Below, one piece after another: positions 45,191 to 57,071 of a stretch of 64,000 bases of DNA; within the stretch, counting starts at the first letter, position 1, and each line of letters opens with the position of its first letter. The stretch lies in contig JALGAS010000009.1 of the NCBI GenBank assembly GCA_023078685.1, positions 1,922,001 to 1,986,000 on the forward strand, given 5' to 3'. The notes beneath the pieces were generated by a model. That model saw nothing but the letters and a program-made list of their open reading frames with translations. It searched no databases and was not told where the DNA came from. The position numbers were made by a program, and so were the translations under genes. The stretch is from Neopestalotiopsis rosae (Eukaryota > Ascomycota > Sordariomycetes > Amphisphaeriales > Sporocadaceae).

Positions 45191-46600
45191 TCGATACAGA
45201 AATTCTTTGCCTCTCGACGGCACGGATATGGAGATATATACCCTTGCTTCGTATTGAGCGTGAAGTGCATTCCCGATATTCGTCAAAGTTTGCCATCTCT
45301 TAGTCAGGTTGGCATTGCTCCTGTCTCTTTTCTTGGGTGTACTTGGTTCGACCGCTGCCATGCTTGTGTTTGTGGCGGGAGAAGCGGCTCTGTTTCAAAA
45401 CACTAGACAGTTGGCGATTTGGGGAAATGTCTCGAACAAATTTGCAGATAAGCTGCTTCGTTCAACAGAGAATGTGGCATGAGTAGAGATTCTTCGGCCA
45501 ATGCTGGAAGTGTCATGTAGGCTCGAGACCGGTCCACCGACGTCGCTTGTGCTGCCTTCTCGTTGCAATGATCATGTCCCGGCAGTTCCAAGGTACAGAA
45601 GAGTATCCCATTACAGAATAGTGTCCCATCACAGAACAGTGTTCCAGAAGAGTATCCCAGAAGAATACAGTATCCCAGCACAGAAGTTCTCCCAATACAC
45701 AAGAGTATCTCAACAACATCCACTCCGCCTTCAACAGTCTAGAACGGACATCCTTCCGAAATACGACGATTGAATAGAACATAATGATCATTTCAGAATG
45801 GCACAATTTCGACGTAGTCTTCTGTCCTGTATATCTGGGCAACTCTTCCGTGTTAGGATAATCTTCTGTACTGGGATGCTCTTCTGTGGTGGGATACTTT
45901 TCTATGTTAGAATAGTCTTCTGTGCTGGGACTCTCTTCTGTATTGGGATATCCTTCTGTATTGGGATATTCTTCTGTGCCTTGGATACTCTTCAGTGCTG
46001 GAATATGTGCTCTTCTATGCTGCGATATTCTTCTGGGATATTCTTTTGAAATACTCTTCTGTATTGGGATACTGTTCTCTGTTGGGCTACTCTTCTGTGC
46101 TAGGATCCCCTTCTGGGATACTGTTCTGGGTTACTCTTCCGGAATTGCGTGTAACTATGTTGCGGAGCTCCCATGACATTCCCGCCTTTGGTCTACCAAA
46201 ATATCGGGACATGACTACGATATTGTACGTCAGCGATGTTGCAGAGACGAGCATTGACAGCTAACAAGTTCGAAAAGGAGCGCCACTACCCAGTCTCTAT
46301 GGTAGTTACAGGCACTGGTGGCTTGACTTCTACCCGACGAAAGTCCCCTGATGAGGCGACACGTAACAGGAGAGGCAATATCAAAAATTTTAGGTGTTTG
46401 CAGAACGATTCAAGGAATACCAATTATCTAGAAAGAAAAAAGGGGGGGGAAAAAATGAGGACCGCCACGGTCACAGTTCTGAATAGTGTTCTAAGATGTG
46501 GGAGTGAGGGTTCATGTGAGATTAAGTACCTCATCGCAACAGCAGCTGTAGTGACTCTGGAATCGTTGGCAAGGAAAGGTCTGCAGGCCCTTCGGAACGC
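45190..46600. repeat. Palindromic repeat element, most complete copy
   Basis: Left arm, reading outward on the minus strand from the centre: array (45838 down is right; left array 45590-45710), spacer (45365-45595), ORF (from 45361). Centre: core 45708-45840. Right arm on the plus strand: array GGATACTCTTCTGTG (45838-46140), spacer start CCGGAATTGCGTGT and GACATTCCCGCC (46135-46210), ORF end remnant (46220-46330), 3' tail with A/G-rich tract (46430-46460) and CACGGTCACA, ending near GCAGGCCC (46590). Each arm has its own internal deletion. The arms are mirror images, which explains why the array flips orientation at the core. Confidence 0.8.
45193..45361 (-). pseudogene. Small repeat-borne MADS-like ORF, copy 3 (interrupted)
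   Basis: ATG at 45361, same start phrase (VEPSTPKKRDRSNANLTKR) as the two intact copies, one residue change in HAQYEARV, intact to FLYR, where R2 sequence replaces the rest. The chance frame continues to 45074 in R2. Confidence 0.6.
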
Positions 46601-46639
46601 CAGGAGATTCTTCCGTCCTGTCACTTCTGGCTAACCCTT

Positions 46640-46805
46640 CTGCGATGCTAGGATACTCTTCTATACTTAGATACTATTTTGGGATGTTGGGGGTATTCTT
46701 CCGTGCCTTGGATACTCTTCTGTGATGGAACACTGTTCTGTGCCTTGGATACTGTTTTGTGCTAAGATGCCCTTCTGGAATACTGTTCTAGGATACAGTA
46801 CTAAG
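46640..46805 (-). repeat. Array of the 18-bp unit truncating the F-box gene
   Basis: Units such as GGATACTCTTCTATACTTA, GGATACTCTTCTGTGATGG and GGATACTGTTTTGTGCTAA. The array runs into the last codons of the F-box ORF. Confidence 0.7.
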
Positions 46806-47840
46806 CTGATGCGACGAAATCACCTCAGTCACCTGTGGCACACTCAAGGTCGCATTGTGTAAAGACAGATTTCTTAGCTTGCGTAATTCGATCGGCTTTC
46901 TCTTTGAAGACGGTGGCGGGGCCACCTCTTCGATTAACTTTTGCGAGCTTCCAGGCGGCGTGAATAATGGGTGTTGTGCTAATGCGATAGGACAGGGACC
47001 CTTGCGACCAAGCCATGTAAATGTCAACTTCTCGAGACAGCCAGAGAAGCTGCAAATATAGTCTTCAATGATCTTCAGGTGGTCCAGTCCGGGTGATGGG
47101 CCATCAAAGTCCCAAGCCCCTACTGATATGTGCAGTTTACGAATTTGCTTCCATCTTCTACCTGCCGAAGGCGTGCAGCCAAAGCCGGGGATGTAGCGCA
47201 AGTATATAAAGGCCGAAGGGTGTACGGAAGACAGAGATAATTTCATCAGCTTGGGTAAAGGCGCCCTCTCCATGGAGACGCGAAGACTCCTCAATGCATA
47301 GTCGACTATGCCACGCCTGTACCTCTCCTCGGGACGTTGTCCAGGTGTCTTGATCGTGATGTGTCTAATATTCGGCATATTTCTCAATGCATTGATGAAA
47401 GAAGGTACATTGCAGGCCGCATGGAAAAGGGGTGGATATTGGTCCGTCAGGATCTTCCTGAGATCGCTCTCTTCAGATGTGAACTTGGCCGCCGTTGACA
47501 TGTTGGGGGTATACAGAAAGCTGATCTCACACCCAGTCTCGTCGATGAGTGGTGGTAAAAAGGTCGCACCGCAGTGTGGAAAGAGGAAAGTCAAATGCTC
47601 GATATAATGACCGATTCGTGACAAGGCGTCGATCCTGTACTGCTTGGTAAAGGTGTTTGGGTTGAAGGACACGTTGGTTCGTAGGAAGAGCCGCCTTGTA
47701 ATGACTTTGCAGCACACTGAAGATACGAGCCGGACGTTGCAAATGTCTTCCTTGGGCAAAAGTTGAAAGATGACTTCCCGGATGTGCTCGTCCTGCCACA
47801 GGCAAAGGAATGCTTGTGGTACGGTCTCTGTACCGCTCAT
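46788..47840 (-). CDS. F-box protein, 3'-truncated
   Basis: 350 residues from ATG 47840. The N-terminus IREVIFQLLPKEDICNVRLVS followed by CCKVITRRLFL is an F-box, which binds Skp1 in SCF ubiquitin ligases. The remainder (LTFLFPHCG, LRNMPNIRHITIKTPGQRP, LPKLMKLSLSS, LEKLTFTWLG) is the leucine-rich substrate-side region typical of fungal F-box proteins, with no introns. Homology seems to run into LRNLSLHNATLSVPQVTEVISSH, after which the frame enters the 18-bp array and stops within a few codons. Fungal members are usually longer, so the C-terminus is probably lost. Expression may persist, but polyadenylation signals would come from repeat DNA. Confidence 0.7.
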   Translation of the reverse strand: MSGTETVPQAFLCLWQDEHIREVIFQLLPKEDICNVRLVSSVCCKVITRRLFLRTNVSFNPNTFTKQYRIDALSRIGHYIEHLTFLFPHCGATFLPPLIDETGCEISFLYTPNMSTAAKFTSEESDLRKILTDQYPPLFHAACNVPSFINALRNMPNIRHITIKTPGQRPEERYRRGIVDYALRSLRVSMERAPLPKLMKLSLSSVHPSAFIYLRYIPGFGCTPSAGRRWKQIRKLHISVGAWDFDGPSPGLDHLKIIEDYICSFSGCLEKLTFTWLGRKGPCPIALAQHPLFTPPGSSQKLIEEVAPPPSSKRKPIELRKLRNLSLHNATLSVPQVTEVISSHQLSTVS

Positions 47841-49285
47841 GCTGCTGTAGTGTTGCTCAGTAATGCCTTGTGTAGAGTATGAGCTGTTCTCCTTGGGTCC
47901 ACCTGGAAGGGCAACGTGAAAGCGCGCAGCAGAACCGAACGGTGTCCCACTGTACAGACTTGGAAAGATAGCTGTCGTTTAGAGGTGTAAATTCACACCC
48001 AAGGTAAGAAAGTCAAAAAGAAGCTCGATGGACTCACACACCGAGGACAAACACGCGCAACACTTTTCACAAGAAAAGAAATCATTCGGTCATTAGGACT
48101 TATATATGTTACAGAACGTCCAGCCATCTTCCCAGTTTGGAACACGTGTGTCTAATACGAATCCCTCACCAGATTATGCCGAGATCTTGGAGAGTTGGAC
48201 AGGCCTAAATGGCCATCTGAACTGGTACACCCATTGGCCTTTCCTTCCACCGTGAGACATTAATACATCCGTGTAGAGTAAGACGGCCTAGTCTTTCTTG
48301 ATGTTTATTTGCATCCAGTTGTGATAGACCTTTACCCGCTACCATTGACAAGGAAATTGTCGAAAAACTATGCCAAGCATCCCATACACAGTGAGACCGA
48401 ACCAACTTACCCGGTTCATGGCCCTTAGGGACAAACTTTTATGTACCATTTGCGGGTTGTCTCGGGATGGAAGGAGAGATAGGTGGCAACTATGCTGCAG
48501 GAGGAAAATCACGTAACTAGGCCGCAGAAAGCGTTCGACTTCAAGTCAAGTGACATGAGTCGTGCTGCAGATGTGCCACTCCGCACCAAAATTAGAGGCT
48601 TGATTGTGACAGGAGGAAGGTGCTAAACACCCTACAAGGTAAGACAGTCAAGTACGTCCTATGCACACACCGTTCCTTGGTGTCATATCCAAGCTGCAAT
48701 GATTCTGTTGGCAAGTGTTAAACACCCTTGCTTGTACAAGGGCTGGGACACTAACTTTTCCTATCGCACTGACGCCTGACCGGGTTAAGATACATAGTAC
48801 CACTACGTTTGATGCAACACATCGTCGCATGGGTGACCGTGATTGATGACCAGGTTTTCAGCTGTCTACATAGAAAAGGGACATAGTATCGTATAACTAA
48901 GCAAGGAACTAGATAGAACGATGTAAGCAGCGACATGATTCCTGAAGAACTATTCACCTCGGTCAACGTAGAATGGGACGCCGTGGATCATTTGCTCAGG
49001 TAAGTGATCTCCAAGCTGGACAGGATCAAGTCAGACGTCTTCGGGAAGCTACCTCATTTACCTCCCTCGATCTTCAGCCCGAGTGGGTTTTATCCGTGGG
49101 GCGGAATCCCAAATTGTGCCTTGCTTGCGATGGCAACCCTGCCTGTATGCAGATAGTCGGAATTGAGATCCTAATCGTTTCGGTCTTCCGGTGTTTGTTC
49201 CACACTATAGAAACGTGTGACAGTCATTAAACAGTCTATGCTTGGCATGTCATAACAGCCCATGTGACATACTGTAAAAGATTAC
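47841..49285. other. No gene seen
   Basis: A TATATATG at about 48110 is the only promoter-like string upstream of the F-box gene. Short ORFs lack motifs. Confidence 0.45.
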
Positions 49286-49286
49286 T

Positions 49287-49462
49287 AACAATCACTTACC
49301 ATCACTTACCATCACTTACAATCACTTACAATCACTTACAATCACTTACAATCACTTACAATCACTTACAATCACTTACAATCACTTACAATCACTTACA
49401 ATCACTTACAATCACTTACAATCACTTACAATCACTTACAATCACTTACAATCACTTACAAC
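49287..49462 (+). repeat. 10-bp tandem repeat (ATCACTTACA)n
   Basis: About 17 head-to-tail units; the first two have CC in place of AA (ATCACTTACC), the rest are uniform. The open frame through it (ITYNHLQSLT repeats) is a by-product of the repeat. Confidence 0.9.
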
Positions 49463-50120
49463 GAACTCTATAGTCCTTGTTGGGGCAAACTTAGGTTATA
49501 GACAATGCTACCAGGTATTTGGCCTGTCACATTGTATGTAACTGGTACTCTTTTCTTCTTCGTCTTCTTCTTTTGGGAGACACTATATATAATGAAGAAT
49601 GTTTTGGCGTCTTGTCTTGATCGATGACCAACAAGTAGGATTAAAATGGAGATCTTTTCATACTAAACAAGTTTTTCAGCCCCTATGTCACGGCTACAAA
49701 GCTTAGGACCTATTAGAATTCTGAATACCACAATAGACAACATATCTCAAGTTGAATAGTTCTGATTAAGCTCTCATGTTATCTAGGAGCCTCATATATT
49801 GAAGTCTCAGGCGCTGTGTCCTTAATCCTGCACTTCACCAATGTTGACAGTGGCAGTTGCTATAGGGATGTCAGCTAGGTGTTCCAGAGGCACAATATTG
49901 CACTTCATATACTGTACAGTATGAGCCTAACAGTTTGTAACGAAAGCGGCTTTTCAATTCTGTACCTTGAGCTTTTCCCAATGTGTTTGTCTGATGCTAA
50001 CGCGGTGTTGGTTTTTGTTGATTTGCTCTATATCGGGAACTGCCAGCTTTCGGGGATGCTTAGGCTCGCTGATACCAACCTCCATTGCATACCAGAAAGC
50101 TCGGGACAAAAGTTTTTATA
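49463..50120. other. No gene seen
   Basis: AT-rich; a TCTTCTTCGTCTTCTTC tract at about 49553 and no supported ORF. Confidence 0.45.
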
Positions 50121-50448
50121 GGGACAATCAAAACCGGCTTCTCCTTGTTGTCCTCATCTCTTGTCTTTGAGCATAGACGATCCATATCTGGCGCTGACAT
50201 TCATGTACATCAGTCAGACCCACTCGGTATTGTCATCAATGGGTACTTCGGCCAGCCAAAGGTAATCAAGCTGACAGTAGAAAGTTGCTTGTCAACCAGA
50301 GCCAATTTTGGCTGAGTGAAGTACTCATGGATGACAGTACTAAGTAGGTCTGGCTAGGGTACGTATAGATCAGCGTAGAATATGGATCATCAGTGCTCAG
50401 AGACGAGAAGAGAGACAAAAGACAAGAAGCCGATTTTGATGGTCTCTG
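50121..50448 (+). mobile_element. Foldback MITE with TA borders, copy 2
   Basis: 328 bp; left end GGGACAATCAAAACCGGCTTCT, right end AGCCGATTTTGATGGTCTCTG, bordered by TA at 50119-50120 and 50449-50450. The two ~150-bp arms are imperfect inverted copies (CATCTCTTGTCTTTGAGCATAGACGATCC against its mirror in outline). It matches 33811-34140 in the opposite overall orientation. Confidence 0.75.
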
Positions 50449-52397
50449 TAGCGCCAATTTAGTTCATCGAGGACAACGCGAGATTCGGCTCCATCTTCGC
50501 ATTTCTAGCTGCGTTGCTAAGAGCGCGATTTTTCTGCCCGTTGCGGCAACACGACGTTGTGACAATGGCTTAATTTGGCTCTGAGAATGATTATTTACTC
50601 GAACGAGATCGACCGCTACCCATCTAAACTTCAGCACAGTCCATACAGATAAGCTCAAATACACCGCCTCCCACATTCTTACGGGAATCAACCGAAATCA
50701 AGCGAAATTAACGGAATCGACCGACGATCTGCCGGAACATACCAATGCCCACAATACCGAAAACGAACGGAGCTGTCGTGCGTCTTCAAGACACTGCAGA
50801 AAAGTTACCATAGTATGGAAAATGTCTGGTTGAGGATAGCGGCATCACTGAATGTGTTGCACATTGCTCAGTGAGTGATCTATTCAAGTCTTAGGAGGAA
50901 CTTAAAATCGAGTCAGAGGAACTAGACACAGTCTTCTGGTTGAGTGATGTATTACGAGCCAACCCGGCTAGAAATTATATTGACTTACACAGCCGGTCCT
51001 CCGTCCTACGACGATGGATCTCAAATCCGCAAATATGGAAGATATTCTGCCACATAAAGCATACTTGCCACTGCGTGCCAGAAGGAACATACAGATGAAG
51101 TCGGATGGTCATCCGGTCAGCCACTGCTCTGTGTCTTATAACTTATCCCAAACACGTCGCGATCCGATTGGATGACCATAAGTCTACGCACGATCACTTC
51201 GCGACACTACTGCAAGTCATCTTCTGATTCCATGTTGCAGAAAAAATAAAGGAAGCTGAGTCGTTCCAGTGATCCCTCATTGAAATGACCCATCTGTTCC
51301 GTGGGCTCTTTTAGCAATCAACTTGAGCACCGATGAGTCGGATTTCCTGGGCTATCTTGGGTACTTGTCCTTTGCGACTACACATCCCGAGAGACAGCTG
51401 GCCAATCTGTAGGTGATTCGGACAGAATTTTGCTACCCCATTGGGTTATTCCAAAAGGTAGGGGTGTGCAGAAGTCTGAGATACAGGAGGACATACCTGC
51501 ACCCCAAGTGACCAATGGAAGCAGGTTGTTCGTTTCCTCCTTTTTCAGACACCATACTCTCACCGATGCAGTCGGCACACGTGTGCCTTTAGCTGGAACA
51601 ACCTATCAGAGTCCCACAATGATTGACCACTATTATGTTCTCAGTGATGTCTGGTTGCAAACCTGACTCGGGAATGTCTGCATACATCCTTGTCCATAGT
51701 TCATACAGTAGTCACGCAGGACATGTTCAAGGTAAACTTCAGCTGTGATCAGAGGCGGAGAACATATGGCCAGGCTTACTAGTGATGGCTCTGGCGCCAG
51801 CATGTTACTACCCTGGTCGTCTCTATCCGTACATTAGCCTGAGTTGGGCAAGCAGCTTCCCCTTTTCTATGAACACATAACACCTGGCAACCTGCAGAGC
51901 TGTAAGTCTCTCAGAGAGCGATCCACTACAGCCGTTTCATTGCATCCATCTTTCACTGTCCATCAAGCACTTCTCTATCCCTGCCAGCTGGAGCTTCTTC
52001 TTTAGTCTGTGTGGTTGGGGATGAAGACGCGATACGAGTGGATTATCTGACACATCGGCAAGTACAAAATTATCTCATGGCTGCCCAAGCACCTCAAACG
52101 GCACCAGCTCTTTCCATGCTGGGGGCACGTATTCCGACCGGTCTGTGATGTTGGTCGTCATTATCTAGATGAGTTACTGTGGCCAACCATCAGACCATCA
52201 CCTCGTACCCACCGTCGCCTGTTCAGGCTTGTGAATATTGGCAGGTTGTACCGCGCACAACATTGGCATACGCACATATGAATGAAACAGCACACATCTT
52301 ATGGTCTAACTCCTTCTCCTACAACCATAAAACTATAACAAACCCAAAAGCTTCCTGAGAATCTAAGTCATTGCCCTGTAAGAAGACCTGAATCAAA
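50449..52397. other. Long stretch without a supported gene
   Basis: Open frames are below 80 codons and lack motifs. No repeat family of this window was recognised in it. Confidence 0.5.
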
Positions 52398-52861
52398 ATG
52401 GTGTACATATACCTCAAAGACCATCTCGAGATGATGGCACGCAACCGCCAAGATATTATTGGTGAAGAGTTGTCGCGTCTTACTAGTGAGGAGTACCTCG
52501 AGGACATCATGCAGCACCTCAGCTACATGGAGGTTGGTTGCGACAAAACACTAGACATGTGTGGACCTCACCAAAACTGACACTTTGACAGGACGAGACA
52601 TTGCCCGACGTTAATCTGATCGATATGCAGCGCGAAATTCGGTGGTTTATGAGACCATTCCTCATCAATTTCCTGATTGAGGCCCACACCGCCTTCTCGC
52701 TTCAGCCTGAGACCCTCTTCCTGTCTATAAACCTGTTGGATCGCTACTGCTCCAAGCGTGTTGTCTACAAGCAACACTATCAGCTTGTCGGTTGTGTCGC
52801 CCTGCTTATTGCTGCCAAGTACGGCGACAAGAAGGAACGGGTGCCACAGGATGTAGAATGA
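52398..52861 (+). pseudogene. Cyclin, truncated within the cyclin box
   Basis: Exons 52398-52532 and 52592-52861; the 59-nt intron (GTTGGT, CTGAC, GACAG) joins SYMED to [10 protein letters not shown] in frame, giving 134 residues. [37 protein letters not shown] and [19 protein letters not shown] are the first helices of an N-terminal cyclin box of fungal G1/B-type cyclins, including the MR.(I/F)L..F and LLIAAKY motifs that contact CDK. The protein stops at RVPQDVE, before the last helices and the second box. It is truncated compared with any functional cyclin; if expressed it might still bind a CDK. The stop lies 3 bp from the end of the convergent gene. Confidence 0.75.
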
Positions 52862-52864
52862 AAG

Positions 52865-53394
52865 TCAAAACAACGTAGGCTTTGTAAGTACTCGATATTC
52901 CACGTAATATTCCCCATCGATGGTTACTATCTCTCCGCAGCTGACAAGCTTGCCATCGAATGGTTCAGTATGTTTCCGGCTATAAATCACACTTCCAAGA
53001 ATCTTGACCTCTTCGTTATTTGGGATAGGGGCCGTTGGCTGTGATGACAACTGTGGCATTTGCGGTTGGAGTATCATTTGCATCATCTGTCCTTTGGTAT
53101 GGGCTTGTACCTGTGCTTGAGCGTGAGCCGGTAATTGAGCTTCGGCTGCCGCTGCCTGATGCTGCTGCTGCTGCTGCTGCTGCTGCTGGGCTTGTCGTAT
53201 CTGTTTCTGTTGGCCATAATGCCTAACACTTTCCTGGTTCTTAAGTACCACGGCCTTGCACAGAGCCAACAGGAACAGATGCAGGAGCTCTGAAACATAC
53301 AACCTAGGTAAGGCACGCGCGCCCTCCGCGTGGGGAAGTGGGCAAATAAGTATGCTTACCGTCGCATTTTGTATATCCTGCGCGTCTGAGCCAT
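52865..53394 (-). CDS. Unknown polyglutamine protein
   Basis: Exons 53394-53360 and 53303-52865 give 157 residues; intron 56 nt (GTAAGC...CCTAG). The first exon encodes MAQTRRIYKMR. A short hydrophobic stretch (LLHLFLLALCKAVVL) is followed by a run of nine Gln from CAG codons and an Ala/Gln-rich part. The C-terminus is a folded-looking VKILGSVIYSRKHTEPFDGK / ITIDGEYYVEYRVLTKP block. No family recognised. Convergent with and almost abutting the cyclin fragment. Confidence 0.5.
53158..53187 (-). repeat. CAG/CTG trinucleotide run
   Basis: Ten CTG-type triplets on the plus strand, encoding the Gln run of the minus-strand gene. Likely length-variable. Confidence 0.85.
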
Positions 53395-54622
53395 GAATGA
53401 AGCTGATATGAGCGGTATAAAATTGAGAGTATAGTGCGGATACCGTCCGTTCGATGTGGCAAAGATTGAATGGCGAGAGGATGGGGAAATAGGAGTTGCG
53501 AAAAGGATAAGTCCAGTCGCTTGAGAGTGCTAACCTATTGCAACGTGAGGAAAGGGAGTTGTTGTTGACCGGCGCAAGAAGGGGAAGGAGGAAGGCGCTA
53601 AACTTGCTTAGGCATGGGGGCTTCGCAACTTGATTTTCTTGCTAAGTGGGAACTTCTAGAAGAGAGAAGCTGTGATTGGGGCTCTACAGTAGCGCTGGTG
53701 CGTATTAGGCGCTATTACAAGAAACTCCGCACCTCTATTATCCGTAACTTGCTAGATGGTCGTTTTCCCACAGCATTGCGCCAAAAATGAGTCTTTAGAT
53801 GAAGTCAGTGCAATCCAGTTCTCTGCGAAAATTGACACCTGTATTATTTGATGGATCAGTAGCTGCAAGAGAAACGACCATACTTTCCAAGGTCGATCAA
53901 GTATGCGGCCATCCTGCTATCGCATAAATGAGTTCTTGCTTCGTACTGAACATAGATTTTGATCTTGATCAGTACTAGACACTATTACATCTTTGAAACT
54001 CGTATTTTTCAGATTCATGCCTTCTCAAAAACTGTGGGGTTTTCCGGCGATCTCTCTGAGAGCTAGCAGAAGAGTATTCCAGAAGGGCATCATCCCTTGA
54101 GAGTATCCCAACACAGAACAGTATAAGTGCTGTCACTACATCGGAACCACGTATGTATTGGTGAAGACGTTTTACATGGATGTACATCCGATACTGTCAT
54201 CTCTCAACATAATGACTATTGCCATCAAAATCAAAGATACTGAACGATTCAGTGGAAGAAGTGCAACAAAGGGTAAAATGGTATATGTATAAGAGGTGGC
54301 GCTCAGTTCCAGACCAAAACCTAAAAGATAAGTTCTTTTTTTTTTTTTTTTTTTTTTTTCCTCTTCTCAGTGCATAGTCACTTATAATGATTGAGTGCCT
54401 TTCAGCTTTAGTCCGATGCCATTGCTCTTAGCTTTCCCCGTTGCAGATTTGGATCAATTTTTATTATCACCATCCGAATAATAGTAGAAGTCTTTTTTTG
54501 GCGAGGTAATGAGTGTCCTGCAAGTCTAACATACCCACTAGCTGCAATAATTACACAACAATAAATGCTTCCACAAATTTCGAAAACAGTTGTCAATGGT
54601 GAGATCCAATTTATGCCTTCAT
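53395..54622. other. No gene; array remnant and poly-T
   Basis: A short remnant of the 18-bp array (CAGAAGAGTATTCCAGAAGG ..., about 54068-54125) and a run of about 24 T at 54336-54359. The T-run could be the tail of a minus-strand retroelement, but no element body was recognised. Confidence 0.5.
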
Positions 54623-54920
54623 TCACGCCTTCGTTGATCGGCCTCCCTGGCCCCTCCCTGGTCCTTGTGACAGACCCTGACTTTGGCCTGCGCTAGCATC
54701 CATATTTTCCAAGGCAGCGCCTGGCTCATGCTGAGGCATTTCCACAATCTTGTCTGCTCGGGAAACGTGGGGATCCTAACCAGACATCAGATTTTGACTT
54801 GGTAATATATCGCGGTGGACTTACGTTGTCGGCGTTACCAGCTCCGTGGGTTATGATATGTTTCGTTTCAGGACTAAGGTCATAAGCATTGTGAGATCGA
54901 CTACTGCCGTCTCGTGGCAT
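54623..54920 (-). CDS. Small hydrophilic 82-residue protein
   Basis: Exons 54920-54825 and 54775-54623; 49-nt intron with GTAAGT and GGTTAG, phase 0. The N-terminus MPRDGSSRSHNAYDLSPE resembles a class of short, Gly/Asn/Ser-rich fungal proteins that start MPRDGS and are often stress-induced; I cannot name it more precisely. It continues IITHGAGNADN and ends with a Gly/Gln/Arg-rich tail (GQSQGLSQGPGRGQGGRS). It is disordered throughout, with no signal peptide. Splicing and frame are clean, so the gene looks intact. Confidence 0.6.
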
Positions 54921-57070
54921 CTTGTTAATAACGTTTCAGGGTTTCGGAGACTAGTTGAGTTGAGTTGAAATGGTAGAATTGTTGGTAGCACTCTGTTGGC
55001 GATTTTTTTTTTTCTAACATATTTTATGGGCTGTTACGCGCTAGGAAATAGTGGCATGAGTAATATATATAATGTACCGACTTACGGTTTATTTGCGTCA
55101 GTAAGCGATCACCTCTACTACTGTACCTACGTCATAACCATTTCACACTGCCAAGCGAAAAGTCCGCGGCTGAGTAATCAAAACGCACCACGACTCAGAT
55201 CTTGACATGATTGGTGTACAGTTATTAGAGTCAGAAGGAAAATGGAGCAGCGTTAATGGTTAATCAATCACATCTTTAAAGATAGGCATACATCTTGTCC
55301 TCGTTCGGCTAATAGCCATCGCGAACTAAAGTACTTCGTGACAGCATAATGTCCTGCCTCCCCAAAAATTAATGTTTCTCAAAGCTAGGGTTCTCGGTGA
55401 AATATAGAAGAAAGCCCTGCTGGAATGTGTCGGCAGTTTTGCCGACGGCAGGCGTCTTGAAGAAATCAAGTACCACTGTCCGAGATATTATCGGCAATTC
55501 CGCCTCTCATCAATGATCGTCGCGTTTGCGTGGACCAATATCGGTCTTGATCTTCTATGTATACTGTTCTTAATCGGCTCTATGCATAGGGAACAATACT
55601 CCGTCTACGGTTTGGGCAAGGCGGATGTGTTCCTGTGATGGCATATATGTGGTCGATATAATTTGCTCTCTGAATTCAAGATTAAGCAGCCCTATGAAAA
55701 TGTCGCCATCTCGTTCGTTTACCGTTCTCAGTCCGGCAAGAGACAACTCCAGGAAAGCACACCCAAAGGTCTAGCAATAAGAGAACTTTCGAAACTAGGG
55801 TGTCGTATCCACAATCTCGCACAATGGCCACTAGATCGTGTCCAGCAGAATAACTCGAGAAAAGTGGGTTCTTCGATTGAAAGTAAAGTAAATTGCGTCT
55901 CGATATTGGTCGAAGTGCTGCATTTTGGCCGCTTCATAGATGACGAGTGATCACCTTGGATCCTTGCCCGCCACCACAATAGATCACCGCTTTCACCGAT
56001 CCCGAACCGTATCCGCGCGGACAGTGGACGGCATACTCCATAGAGTTGGCCTTTCTGAATAATAGAGTGGAGCTGACCCTGATAGCCTCGAGGCATAACC
56101 GCGGATCAATTGAAACCTCCGGCGGGGAGCGCCATCCCACCAGCCTCATCCCACGCTAAGCGCTAAATTTTCAACGCCTTAGAACTTGAATCTGCGACAG
56201 TATGCAGGAAGTCTGATCAGCTGCGATGTCACGGACCGAAACGTGCGAAGAGCGGCTCACCAAGAGGATGGAAGCGCAAGGCCTATCTACAAGCCTGACG
56301 AGTTGGGTCTACGCATTTTGTTTTGAGAACACGCCGACAATGGTGATTCATGGTCGCACATTAGAAGAAGCATTTCTTTCCTACTAGGCGGAAAGACGCA
56401 TCGTATGACGGAAGAAATAAAGCAAGTACGAGAAAAAAAGAAAGAAACTCGAACAGAATGTCACAATTTGTGCCACACCCAATTGTGCTGGAAGTATCGT
56501 AGGGAATGCATCGCAGCCACAATTCGTCCTGCAAAAGACTCGGCCGTGGTAACGGTAATTGCAGTTTCGCGACTACACTTGGGACTACAGCGGCGATCTG
56601 AACAAGGATCTGTAAATTTCATGGGCAGGTCGAAAGCATATGGGAACAAATTGCAGATGGGCGAAATCATTGAAGCCCCGAAAGCTCCGCGTTAGCACCA
56701 GGCGCAGTTCCCGATGATGTAGGTCTGACGTTATTGCCGTCCGTCGCGGTGGAGTATCAGAAATCAGTATCTAGGGTGCTGCCGACCGATAAGATCACAC
56801 TACTATCCGAACTCCTGGGAAGAATGAGTAAAACCTATTCTTACTGTTGGAGTGCGCGATACGCTGTGCGTCACATTCTATGTATATAAGGATCGGATCT
56901 TGTTCGCCAATTCTATATTACTTCGAGGGGCTGTTATTGATGACTCACTGCTCTAGGCTGTGCTTTGGCGGCCTGCCAGGACCACGCAATCGCTACATTA
57001 CGTGCCTCCGAATCGGGCCTAGTTGCTTCTGTCTGCACCATTCCGCCGCAGCTCTAATGCCACCCGATAT
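54921..57070. other. No confident gene
   Basis: Overlapping frames at 55663-55950 (plus) and 56149-55728 (minus) and a frame at 56405-56695 (plus) show no motifs. An AT-rich stretch at 54990-55100 follows the small gene. Confidence 0.45.
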
Positions 57071-57071
57071 G

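Noticed and set aside
49264..49473. Open frame of 69 codons through the ATCACTTACA repeat
   Set aside because: It exists only because the 10-bp repeat lacks stops; no coding features.
54336..54359. Poly-T run as proof of a retroelement insertion
   Set aside because: No element body or target duplication recognised; homopolymer runs occur by themselves.
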